Origin: an uncultured Bacteroidales bacterium
Lineage (GTDB): Bacteria > Bacteroidota > Bacteroidia > Bacteroidales > P3
Length of the DNA stretch: 64,000 bases
Direction of reading: 5' to 3'
Assembly (NCBI GenBank): GCA_900314925.1
Contig: OMXC01000015.1
Location: 78,933-142,932, forward strand
The notes under the pieces are model-generated. The model was not told where the DNA came from. It saw nothing but the letters and a program-made list of their open reading frames with translations, and searched no databases. This document shows positions 28,647 to 37,197 of this stretch, piece after piece. Position 1 is the stretch's first letter; each line of letters begins with the position of its first letter. The translations under genes and the position numbers were made by a program.

Positions 28647-31600
28647 ATGTCCCGCCTCCTGCTACGCCTGCACGACTACCTTGCCAGCCACCGCCCCTTC
28701 GCCGTGGTGCTCCTCGTCGTGCTGCTTGCCGCAGGAGCACTCCTCGCGCTGCAGCTGCACTACAAGGAGAACATAGCGGACTTCCTGCCACGCACTGCCG
28801 ACAACGCCAAGCAGGCCGACCTGTACAACAGCCTCGGCGACCAGGGCCAGATCACCGTCATCTTCCGTCCTGCCGAGGAGGCCACCGACGACGACGTCAT
28901 GGACGCCATCGACGCCTTCGCCGGGGCATTCACCGCCTTGCCGGTACAGGCACGTGCCGACGGCAGCGACGCCATGCAGGCCATCGGCCTGGTGAGCAAC
29001 AACATACCACTCTACCTCACACCCGCCGACTACCGTCGCATCGACACGCTCCTGGCCCAGCCGGGCTATGTGGCGCAACGCCTGGCCGACGCCCGCCAGA
29101 CCCTCGCCATGCCCCTGCCGCCCATGGCCACCGACATGATTGCCGCCGACCCCCTCGGACTCTTCGCGCCCGCCCTGCAGCGCCTGCAAGCCCTCAGCCC
29201 CAGCAGCCGCTACCGCATGGTCGACGACTACATCTTCGACGACGACGGCAACGGCTTCGCCTTCATCACCAGCCCCTACGCTGCCAGCGACACGCGCAAC
29301 AACGGACTTGTAGCCAAAGCGATAGACAACGCCATCGACAGCGTGCAGACACCCCTCGTAGCCATCACGGCCGTAGGGGCGACGCTCATAGCAGTGACCA
29401 ACGCCACGCAGATCAAGCACGACAGCCTCCTGGCCATAGCCCTCGCCGTGGTGCTCATAGCCCTCATCCTGTGGCGCACCATGGGGCGCAAGCGCAACAT
29501 ACTGTGGATGGGCTTCTCCATAGCCGCCGGATGGCTCTTCGCACTGGCGGCGATAGCCATCTTCAAGACAGAGATTTCCATCATCGTCGTCGGCATAGGC
29601 TCTGTGCTCGTGGGCATCGCCGTCAACTACCCGCTGCACTACCTCGAGCACCTGAAAAACCACCCCGACCGCCGCGAGACACTGCGCGAGATGATAGAGC
29701 CCCTGGTCACCGGCAACATCACCACCGTCGCAGCCTTCGCCTGCCTCGTCTTCGTCAAGGCCGAAGCCATGCGCGACCTGGGCCTCTTCGGCTCGCTCAT
29801 GCTCGTCGGCACCATAGGCTTCACCCTCGTCTTTTTGCCCCTCTGGGCCAAGGCAGGCGGCAAAAACAGTCAACCAGCTGAAAATAAACACAATACAGAA
29901 CAGACTGAAAAACAGGCTTCAGACGGAGCCCCTACGGAGCCCCTACGGAGTCCCTTCGGCCGTTCTTCAGTGGAAGGCCGTCCGGAGGCCGTAGGGAAGC
30001 CGAAGAGGGGCCGTTGGGGAGCCGTGGCGTTCTGGCTGATGGTGCTGACCACCGTCGTCCTCGGTTACTTCAGCACACGCGTGGAATTCGACGCCGACCT
30101 GCACAATATCAACTACATGACCGCCCAGCAGCGGACCGACCTCGACCTGCTGGCCGGCAGCGTTGACGAGGGCGGCCTCAGCTACGTGGTGGCCGAAGGC
30201 GCCACTCTGGAAGAGGCCCTGCAGCGCAACGACTCGCTCGGGCTTGACGGCGTAGCGGCGCTCATGCCGTCGCTACAGCGGCAGGAAGAGGCTCTAGCTC
30301 AGTGGAATGACCTGCTGGCCAGACATCCCGGACTGGCCGACGAAGTGCGTCGCGAAGCTCGACGCGCCGGCTTCACCGACGAAGCCTTCCGACCCTTCAC
30401 CGACCGCCTTGCCGCCACCTACACACCGGCGCCCTGCACCCTCGACGGGCCGCTGGGACAGCTGGCAGCCAACTACATACTGACGTCGGACACCGGTGTA
30501 AGCATCGTCAACTTCGTGCACGGCGAGGTTGACATACCCGACGTGGCGCAGACTTACGCCTTCACACAGAGCGACGTGGGCAGCGGCCTGGTGGGTGCCC
30601 TCAACGCCGACTTCAACTACATATTGTATGTATGCTCCTTCGTGGTCTTCGCCTTCCTCTGGCTTGCCCTCGGGCGCTTCGAGCTGGCGGTGCTCGCCTT
30701 CCTGCCCATGGCCATGGGGTGGCTCTGGATACTCGGCATCATGGCCCTGCTGGGCATCAAGTTCAACATTGTCAACATCATACTAGCCACCTTTATCTTC
30801 GGCCAGGGCGACGACTACACCATCTTCATCACCGAGGGGCTGCTCTACGAGAACGCTACCGGACGGCGGCGCCTGAAGGAGTACCGCCGCAGCGTGATGA
30901 TATCCGCGGCGCTGATGTTCGTGGGCATCGGCACACTGATTGTGGCGCGCCATCCCGCCATGCGGAGCCTGGCCGAAGTAGCCATGATAGGCATGGGCTG
31001 CGTGGTGCTCATGGCCTGCGTCGTACCGCCGACGGTCTTCCGCTGGCTCACCCGGCGGCACGGCGTGAAGCGCGAGGTGCCCATAACCCTCGGACGCATA
31101 GTCATCACCGTGGTGCCGCTGCTGGTCTTCGCCGTCTTCGCGCTGGTTGTGGCCACGCCGGTGACACTGCTGTTCTTCGTCGCACCGGCACCGCGCAACC
31201 GCAAACGCGACGCCTACCACCGCTTCATCTGCGGCGTGGCGCGCCTCGGCGCACGGCTGATGCCGCGCGTGGCCTTCAAGACGGAGAACCCGCACGGCGA
31301 AGACTTCGCCACGCCGGCAGTGATAGTGGCCAACCACGCCTCGCACCTCGACCTGCTGTGCATGCTGGCGCTGACACCGAAACTCGTCATCATGACCAAG
31401 AACTGGGTGTGGCGCAACCCGATATACGCCCACATAATACGCTACGCCGAATACCTGCCCGCCGAGGCAGGCTACAACACGCTGATGCCCAAGCTGAAAG
31501 ACTTGGTGGCGCGCGGCTATTCGGTGATGATATTCCCCGAGGGCACACGAACCCATGACGGCAACGTGGGCCGCTTCCACAAAGGGGCCTTCATGCTTGC

Positions 31601-31883
31601 CGACGAGCTGGGACTGCCCATACTGCCCGTATACATTCACGGCGCCTACGACGTGTGGCCGCGCCACGAGGCGCTGCTGCGCGAAGGCACGGTGACGGTG
31701 GCCGTGGGCCAACGGTGCCAGACCGACAACCACAAGGCACGCAAGATGTTCATCGACGAGCTCGGCACCATGAGCCAACGCATAGAGACTCCGGAATACA
31801 GGCAGCGGCTGGAGCGTTACCAATACCTGTACAAGGGACGTGAGGTGTGGCGCACAAGGCCACGGAAAGGAGGTCGGCAATGA
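28647..31883 (+). CDS. MMPL/RND-type exporter fused to a PlsC-type acyltransferase
   Basis: 1078 aa. Residues 1 to about 860 form a two-repeat MMPL transporter: TM1 (about 15-35), an outer loop domain, TM2-6 (about 235-405), a linker, TM7 (about 460-478), a second loop and TM8-12 (about 645-850, with FNIVNIILATFIFGQGDDYT). The C-terminal about 200 residues are a lysophosphatidate-acyltransferase domain with NHASHLD (HX4D) and FPEGTRTHDG. It would move the lipidated polyene outward and acylate it at the membrane. Residues 426-458 are encoded by an 11-bp-phased palindromic element inserted in frame in the cytoplasmic linker. It ends in an ATGA overlap with the next gene. Confidence 0.88.
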   Translation: MSRLLLRLHDYLASHRPFAVVLLVVLLAAGALLALQLHYKENIADFLPRTADNAKQADLYNSLGDQGQITVIFRPAEEATDDDVMDAIDAFAGAFTALPVQARADGSDAMQAIGLVSNNIPLYLTPADYRRIDTLLAQPGYVAQRLADARQTLAMPLPPMATDMIAADPLGLFAPALQRLQALSPSSRYRMVDDYIFDDDGNGFAFITSPYAASDTRNNGLVAKAIDNAIDSVQTPLVAITAVGATLIAVTNATQIKHDSLLAIALAVVLIALILWRTMGRKRNILWMGFSIAAGWLFALAAIAIFKTEISIIVVGIGSVLVGIAVNYPLHYLEHLKNHPDRRETLREMIEPLVTGNITTVAAFACLVFVKAEAMRDLGLFGSLMLVGTIGFTLVFLPLWAKAGGKNSQPAENKHNTEQTEKQASDGAPTEPLRSPFGRSSVEGRPEAVGKPKRGRWGAVAFWLMVLTTVVLGYFSTRVEFDADLHNINYMTAQQRTDLDLLAGSVDEGGLSYVVAEGATLEEALQRNDSLGLDGVAALMPSLQRQEEALAQWNDLLARHPGLADEVRREARRAGFTDEAFRPFTDRLAATYTPAPCTLDGPLGQLAANYILTSDTGVSIVNFVHGEVDIPDVAQTYAFTQSDVGSGLVGALNADFNYILYVCSFVVFAFLWLALGRFELAVLAFLPMAMGWLWILGIMALLGIKFNIVNIILATFIFGQGDDYTIFITEGLLYENATGRRRLKEYRRSVMISAALMFVGIGTLIVARHPAMRSLAEVAMIGMGCVVLMACVVPPTVFRWLTRRHGVKREVPITLGRIVITVVPLLVFAVFALVVATPVTLLFFVAPAPRNRKRDAYHRFICGVARLGARLMPRVAFKTENPHGEDFATPAVIVANHASHLDLLCMLALTPKLVIMTKNWVWRNPIYAHIIRYAEYLPAEAGYNTLMPKLKDLVARGYSVMIFPEGTRTHDGNVGRFHKGAFMLADELGLPILPVYIHGAYDVWPRHEALLREGTVTVAVGQRCQTDNHKARKMFIDELGTMSQRIETPEYRQRLERYQYLYKGREVWRTRPRKGGRQ
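29923..30026. repeat. 11-bp-phased palindromic array, copy 2 (inside the MMPL gene)
   Basis: Nine 11-bp units in register: ACGGAGCCCCT twice, ACGGAGTCCCT, TCGGCCGTTCT, TCAGTGGAAGG, CCGTCCGGAGG, CCGTAGGGAAG, CCGAAGAGGGG, CCGTTGGGGAG. The left units are the approximate reverse complements of the right ones. The reading frame stays open and adds about 33 Pro/Arg/Gly/Ser-rich residues between transmembrane halves. Three of the first five units are identical to copy 3 at 38582. Confidence 0.9.
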
Positions 31884-33376
31884 AGACTGTCTGCATCATG
31901 GGCGGAGGACTGGGCGGACTGATGACCGGGGCCCTGCTGGCAAAGGAGGGCTACCGCGTCACCGTGCTGGAGAAGAACCGCATCATCGGCGGCGGCTTGC
32001 AGAGTTTCCGCCGCGGGCCTTACACCTTCGACACCGGCATGCACGTGTTCGGCGGCATGGGCACCGACGGACAGGTGCGGCACATCTGCCGCCACCTGGG
32101 CATAGAAGACAGGCTGGAGACAGATCCCTGCTACGACACTATCATGGACGCCGAAAGCGGACGGCGCGTCACGCTGCCTTTCGGCCGCAACGCGTGGACC
32201 TACAAATGGAGCCGCAGCCTTGAGTCGATAATGCCTGGTGTCGACGTAAGCCGCGAGATAGACGGCTATCTCGACAAGCTGTACGCCCTGACGCAGCAGG
32301 AACCACTGTACAGCCTGCGGCAGACGACGGACGACTACACGCTGCCGGACACAAGCCTTACGGCCAAGAAGCTGATTGAGGACAGCATAAACAATCCGCT
32401 GCTGCGCACAGCCATGGCCTACCTCTCCATCTTCTACGGCGGCCGCGAAGACAGCCCGGCGCTGCTGCACGCCCTCATCGGCTGCGCCCACATCAACGGC
32501 ACATACACCTTCCGCAACGGCAGCATAGGCTTTGCAAACCTGCTGGCGGAGGTCGTCACCGCAAATGGCGGCGAGGTGCGCTGCGGCGAAGAGGTGACTG
32601 GTATTGCAACCGAGGGAAGAGCCGTCACAGCTGTGCACACAACAGCAGGCACCTACACCGCCGACCACTACATAAACGACATGCCGATAGCACGGCTGCT
32701 GGAGCTGATGCCCACAGAAGCCTTCTCGCCGGCATTCCGCCGACGCATAGGCTCGGCGCCATACACAATATCGGCATTGACACTGTTCATAGGCCTCAAA
32801 CCGCGAATCTTGTGCTACAACCGCGAGGCCTACTTCTCGGGGCGGATGGACATGGACATGTGGCAGACCGACGCTTGCAGCGAGGCCGACTGGCCCAACA
32901 TAGTGTTCGCGCTGCCTTGCGAGGACAAGGAAAACCCAGGCTTCGCCAGCACCATTACCGCCGTATGCCCGATGAGCTACGACTTCGTCAGAAAGTGGGA
33001 GGACAGCCGCACAGGGCGCAGGCCAGACGAATACTACCGCTGGAAGGAGCGCATGACACAGCAGGCCCTGAAGATGTTGGAGCCCATAGGCTTCGAGGTG
33101 CCGATGAAAGAGGCCATAGCCTTTATCGACGCCGGCACACCGCTCACCATACGCGACTACTACGGCACGCCGCGCGGCGCCATGTACGGCATACACCGCA
33201 GCAGCGACAACCCGCTGCAGTCGTCTCTGTCGCCACACACGCGCATCGGCAACCTCCTGCTAACCGGCCAGGACGTGAACTTCCACGGCATGGTGGGCAC
33301 CTCGCTCACTGCCATACTCACAGCCGAAGCCATAGTGGGCCGCAACATCATTGTGGAACAAATCAACAAGGAATAA
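31880..33376 (+). CDS. FAD-dependent oxidoreductase, CrtI/phytoene-desaturase-like
   Basis: 498 aa from the ATG at 31880, which has a strong Shine-Dalgarno (AAAGGAGG) and overlaps the previous stop. The N-terminal dinucleotide fold CIMGGGLGGLMTGALLAKEG is followed by GGGLQSFRRGPYTFDTGMH. The C-terminal FAD signature is LLLTGQDVNFHGMVGTSLTA. This pattern belongs to the CrtI/RetSat group, which oxidises or saturates conjugated isoprenoids. Here the substrate is probably the polyene or its lipid, but this family has not a fixed reaction. Confidence 0.85.
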   Translation: MKTVCIMGGGLGGLMTGALLAKEGYRVTVLEKNRIIGGGLQSFRRGPYTFDTGMHVFGGMGTDGQVRHICRHLGIEDRLETDPCYDTIMDAESGRRVTLPFGRNAWTYKWSRSLESIMPGVDVSREIDGYLDKLYALTQQEPLYSLRQTTDDYTLPDTSLTAKKLIEDSINNPLLRTAMAYLSIFYGGREDSPALLHALIGCAHINGTYTFRNGSIGFANLLAEVVTANGGEVRCGEEVTGIATEGRAVTAVHTTAGTYTADHYINDMPIARLLELMPTEAFSPAFRRRIGSAPYTISALTLFIGLKPRILCYNREAYFSGRMDMDMWQTDACSEADWPNIVFALPCEDKENPGFASTITAVCPMSYDFVRKWEDSRTGRRPDEYYRWKERMTQQALKMLEPIGFEVPMKEAIAFIDAGTPLTIRDYYGTPRGAMYGIHRSSDNPLQSSLSPHTRIGNLLLTGQDVNFHGMVGTSLTAILTAEAIVGRNIIVEQINKE

Positions 33377-33397
33377 CAAAAAGAAACAATATACGAT

Positions 33398-34699
33398 ATG
33401 GAAACAATCAAGATGAAACTCATCTACCCCAGGTGGAAGAAACTTCCGGGACAGACGACATTCAACCTGCCACCGCACGGTCCTGTGGCTTTCGCCGCCA
33501 CACTGCCCGAGTATGTGGACATCGACTTCGTGGATGAGAACGTTGAAGAGCTGAACTTTGACGACCCCTGCGACATTGTGGCGCTCTCCACAATGCTTTC
33601 CACACAGGTAAAGCGCGCCTGGGAGATTGCCGCCGAATACCACAAACGGGGCAAGACGGTGCTCGCCGGCGGCATCAGCGCCATGCTGCACGCCGAAGAG
33701 TACGTCAACCACGTCGACAGTCTCTTCCTCGGCGAAAGCGAAGGGCGCTCGGAGCAGGTGCTTCTCGACTGGAAAGAAGGCAAGCTGAAGAAAGTGTACA
33801 ACTTCCTCGGCAAACAGCCTCCGATAGAAAGCGTAGGCCCCTGCCGTCGCGACCTCTACAAGCGCGAGCTGTACAACCACAAGGGTGTGCAGATGGTAGA
33901 CCTCTTCCACGCCTCGCGCGGATGCCGCTTCAGCTGCTACCCCTGCGCGGTGAGCTACCTTGGAGGCCGCAAGTTCCGGCCGCGCCCCATCGACAAGGTG
34001 GTGGAAGACATGGCAGCCATAGACAACAACCGCCTCTTCATCGTCGACAACTCTCTCGCCCAGGACAAAGAGTGGGAGAAAGAGCTCTTCCGCGCCATTG
34101 CGCCGCTGAAGAAGAAATGGATAAGCCACACCATCGAAGACGACCCCGAGGTGCTCGACCTCGCCGGCAAAGCAGGTGCATGGTACGTCTACCAGGCCGT
34201 CTATGACACCTCAGACTATATCAAGGAACGCGTAAAACGCTACCACGACAACGGCATCGGCGTCGAGGGCACCATCCTGCTCGGTCTCGACAACCAGACC
34301 GTCGACGACTGCAAGCGGCTCATAGACTTCCTCGGCCAGATAGACCTCGACCTGGCAGAGTTCACCATAATGACACCGTTCCCGCACACCAAAGCCTACG
34401 ACGACTATCTGCGCCAAGGCCGTATCTTCGACTTTGACTGGAACCACTACAACGCCGGCCAGGTGGTCTTCAAACCCGCCAAAATGACTCCCGACGAGCT
34501 ACAGGATGTCTACGAGTATGCCTGGAAGAGCTTCTACGCCGACGAGACGCAGGAGTCCAAGATGTTCCGCCTGTTCTGCAACGTCGCCCTGCGCGAGATG
34601 AACGAGGGCACCTACCGCCCCCGCAACCGCGCCCTGGCCAACAAGAGCTTTGGCAAAGACGTGGACCGCAGCATAAAGACACACCAAAACGCATTCTAA
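33398..34699 (+). CDS. B12-binding-domain radical SAM protein
   Basis: 433 aa. The N-terminal about 130 residues resemble a cobalamin-binding Rossmann domain (CDIVALSTMLSTQVKRAWEI, TVLAGGISAMLHAEEY), but the DxHxxG motif is absent, as in many class B enzymes. The radical SAM core has the cluster motif CRFSCYPC (Cx3Cx2C), then RPRPIDKVVEDM and VEGTILLGLDNQT. Such enzymes often methylate unactivated carbons or cyclise. An action on the aryl head or chain of the product is inferred. The start at 33398 was chosen; an ATG at 33413 is nearer the family start. Confidence 0.87.
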   Translation: METIKMKLIYPRWKKLPGQTTFNLPPHGPVAFAATLPEYVDIDFVDENVEELNFDDPCDIVALSTMLSTQVKRAWEIAAEYHKRGKTVLAGGISAMLHAEEYVNHVDSLFLGESEGRSEQVLLDWKEGKLKKVYNFLGKQPPIESVGPCRRDLYKRELYNHKGVQMVDLFHASRGCRFSCYPCAVSYLGGRKFRPRPIDKVVEDMAAIDNNRLFIVDNSLAQDKEWEKELFRAIAPLKKKWISHTIEDDPEVLDLAGKAGAWYVYQAVYDTSDYIKERVKRYHDNGIGVEGTILLGLDNQTVDDCKRLIDFLGQIDLDLAEFTIMTPFPHTKAYDDYLRQGRIFDFDWNHYNAGQVVFKPAKMTPDELQDVYEYAWKSFYADETQESKMFRLFCNVALREMNEGTYRPRNRALANKSFGKDVDRSIKTHQNAF

Positions 34700-34701
34700 C
34701 C

Positions 34702-35061
34702 ATGAAAGTATCTCCAACATACTACGACGAACAATTCCCCTTCCGCGGCCAGTGGGACATGGAGTCCCTCTGCGGCCTGAAGATACGCAAGGTCGACGGC
34801 AAGACCTACGTCATCGTCACGGAGCTGTACCAGGAAAACCCCGGCACCTCGGTGACATACGCCGGCCAGTCGCTCCGCGACCAGATCTGCGAGGCCAAAG
34901 GGCTCAACCCGGCAGATGTCGTCTACCTTGAGTGCAACCCTGACACCAACTCAAAGCTCTCGTTCTATGACGAAGAATACTTCGAGGTGGACTTCAGCGC
35001 CGACCAGCAGCACCGCTACCGCCAGCTCGACAAGGAAGAGATAAAGCATATCGTCGACTGA
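34702..35061 (+). CDS. Small acidic protein of unknown function in the polyene operon
   Basis: 119 aa, starting 2 nt after the radical SAM gene and overlapping the next start by one base, so it is clearly in the operon. It has no signal peptide or membrane segment. The mixed composition with conserved-looking FPFRGQWDMESLCGLKIR and VVYLECNPDTNSKLSFYDEE suggests a folded cytoplasmic protein. I do not recognise the family. Its position suggests a partner of the radical SAM enzyme. Confidence 0.7.
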   Translation: MKVSPTYYDEQFPFRGQWDMESLCGLKIRKVDGKTYVIVTELYQENPGTSVTYAGQSLRDQICEAKGLNPADVVYLECNPDTNSKLSFYDEEYFEVDFSADQQHRYRQLDKEEIKHIVD

Positions 35062-35879
35062 TGCAACGCCTTCTGAGCATACTGTTTACACTATCCCTCT
35101 GCCTCTCCGCCGCGGGACAGACAGTGGTGCAGCTGCCCGGCACCAAGGCGACACTTGAGTGCTACGGCACAACGGACAAGCCCATGGCCGCTGTGGTGGT
35201 GTGCCCCGGCGGCAGCTACAGCTGGCTCGACTACCAGGTGGAAGGCGTAGAGGTGGCACAATGGCTTCAGGCCCACGGCATAGCAGCCTACGTGCTGCGC
35301 TACCGTGTGCAAGGCTGGTGGGCATGGGCCACTCACTACCGCCTTATATTCCGCGGCCACCGCTACCCCGACCCGCTGCGCGACGCCGAGGCAGCCCTCG
35401 ACTGGCTCCACGACAATGCCGACAGCCTTGTCATAGACCCCTCGCGCATAGGCATCATGGGCTTCTCGGCCGGCGGACACCTGTCGATGCTGAGCACCTA
35501 CACCCGCCGCCCCGCCTTCGTGGCCCCCATCTACCCCGTCGTCACCATGCGGCAGGACTGCTGCCACAAACGTTCGCGCCGCGCCCTGCTGGGCGAATAC
35601 GGCCAGCACCGGCAAGCAATGCGCGACTCCCTGTCTCTCGAAGAGCATGTGCGCACAGACTGTCCGCCGGTGTTCCTCGTCAACTGCGTCGACGACCCCA
35701 TCGTAGACTACCGCAACTCCGAGCTCCTCGACAGCGCCCTCACCGCCAACGGCATCGCACACCGCTACATACAGTACCGCACCGGCGGCCACGGCTTCGG
35801 CATGAGCGACACAAAAGGGACGCCGGAGTGCCGCCCTTGGAAAGAAGAATTCCTCAAATGGCTAAAAACAATATTATGA
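35061..35879 (+). CDS. Secreted alpha/beta-hydrolase (acetyl-esterase-like)
   Basis: 272 aa with a signal peptide (MQRLLSILFTLSLCLSAAGQ). The fold landmarks are VVVCPGGSYSWLDYQVEG (oxyanion-hole HGG-like segment), the nucleophile elbow GFSAGGHLSML, the acid in NCVDDPIVDY and the His in TGGHGFGMSD, so the triad is complete. It is close to the carbohydrate/acetyl esterases of Bacteroidota. Its presence inside the operon suggests removal of an acyl or acetyl group from the product in the periplasm. It overlaps the next gene as ATGA. Confidence 0.85.
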   Translation: MQRLLSILFTLSLCLSAAGQTVVQLPGTKATLECYGTTDKPMAAVVVCPGGSYSWLDYQVEGVEVAQWLQAHGIAAYVLRYRVQGWWAWATHYRLIFRGHRYPDPLRDAEAALDWLHDNADSLVIDPSRIGIMGFSAGGHLSMLSTYTRRPAFVAPIYPVVTMRQDCCHKRSRRALLGEYGQHRQAMRDSLSLEEHVRTDCPPVFLVNCVDDPIVDYRNSELLDSALTANGIAHRYIQYRTGGHGFGMSDTKGTPECRPWKEEFLKWLKTIL

Positions 35880-37171
35880 CAGATATCGAATACCAGAAAC
35901 CCGAAGAGATAAAAGCCTTTCAGGAAGGCAAGCTCCACGAGGCGCTGCAATACCTGAAACAGCACTCGCCGTACTACCAGCGCATGTTCGCCAGCTACGG
36001 CATCGACACCGACAAGATACAGCATCTTGAGGACCTGGTAAAGATTCCCTTCACCGAGAAGAAAGACCTGCAGCTCTTCAACGACGACTTCCTCTGCTGC
36101 CCGCGCGAGAAAATCATAGACTACATAACCACCAGCGGCACCCTGGGCGACCCCGTCACCTTCAGCTGCACGGAGAAAGACCTGCAGCGCCTGGCCTACA
36201 ACGAGAAGAAAAGCTTCGAGTGCGCCGGTCTCAAACCCGGCAACATCGTGCAGCTCATGACCACCATGGACAAGCGCTTCATGGCCGGTCTGGCCTACTT
36301 CCTCGGCATCCGCGAGATGGGCGCCTCGGTGATACGTGTCGGCAACGGCATCCCCGAACTGCAGTGGGACACCATACGCCGCATACACCCCGACACCATC
36401 ATGTGCGTGCCGTCGTTCATCCTCAAGCTCATCGACTACGCCGAGCAGCACGGCATAGACTACCGAGGCTCCTCCATCCGCCGCATCATAGGCATCGGCG
36501 AGGGGCTCCGCGAGCAGGACTTCAGCCTCAACCTCCTCGGGCGCCGCATCAAGGAGAAGTGGGACGTCGACCTCTTCGCCACCTACTCCAGCACCGAGAT
36601 GGGCGCCACCTTCAGCGAGTGCCCCTACGGCTGCGGCGGCCATGTGCACCCCGAGCTCATCATCGTAGAGATCATCGGCGACGACGACCTCCCCGTGCCC
36701 GACGGCCAGCCCGGCGAGATAGTGGTCACCACCCTCGGCGTCGAAGGCATGCCCCTGCTGCGTTTCCGCACGGGCGACATAGCGTCCAAGATCACCGACC
36801 GCTGCCAGTGCGGCCGCTACAGCTACCGCCTCACGCCCCTCATCGGCCGCAAGAACAACATGATAAAGCTCAAGGGCACCACCCTCTATCCGCCAGCCAT
36901 CAACGACGTGCTCGACAACACCGACTACGTGGCCAACTACGTCATCGAGGTGTCCACCAACAACGCCGGCACCGACGACGTGAAGGTGAAGATAGGCCTG
37001 CGCGACGGCTACACCGACGCCGTCGTCAAGGAGCTCAAAGACTCGTTCCGCTCGCGCATCCGCGTGGCCCCCGAAGTCGTGGTGCTGCCTGTCGAAGAGA
37101 TACAGCGCATCAACTTCCCCGCCAAGAGCCGCAAGCCCATCAAGTTCATAGACCTGCGGGCAAAACACTGA
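35876..37171 (+). CDS. Aryl-acid AMP/CoA ligase, PaaK (phenylacetate-CoA ligase)-like
   Basis: 431 aa from the ATG at 35876, the ATGA overlap. The adenylation core has YITTSGTLGDPVTFS (phosphate-binding loop), FATYSSTEMGATFSEC and FRTGDIASK, and the C-terminal lid has IGRKNNMIKLKGTTLYP. This is the PaaK subgroup, which activates aryl acids. It would activate 4-coumarate made by the lyase at 15774 and pass it to CoA or a carrier protein as the starter unit. Two Cys/His-rich spots (ECPYGCGGH, RCQCGRY) could bind zinc. Confidence 0.88.
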   Translation: MTDIEYQKPEEIKAFQEGKLHEALQYLKQHSPYYQRMFASYGIDTDKIQHLEDLVKIPFTEKKDLQLFNDDFLCCPREKIIDYITTSGTLGDPVTFSCTEKDLQRLAYNEKKSFECAGLKPGNIVQLMTTMDKRFMAGLAYFLGIREMGASVIRVGNGIPELQWDTIRRIHPDTIMCVPSFILKLIDYAEQHGIDYRGSSIRRIIGIGEGLREQDFSLNLLGRRIKEKWDVDLFATYSSTEMGATFSECPYGCGGHVHPELIIVEIIGDDDLPVPDGQPGEIVVTTLGVEGMPLLRFRTGDIASKITDRCQCGRYSYRLTPLIGRKNNMIKLKGTTLYPPAINDVLDNTDYVANYVIEVSTNNAGTDDVKVKIGLRDGYTDAVVKELKDSFRSRIRVAPEVVVLPVEEIQRINFPAKSRKPIKFIDLRAKH

Positions 37172-37197
37172 CACAATAACACATTAACGCATTGACA

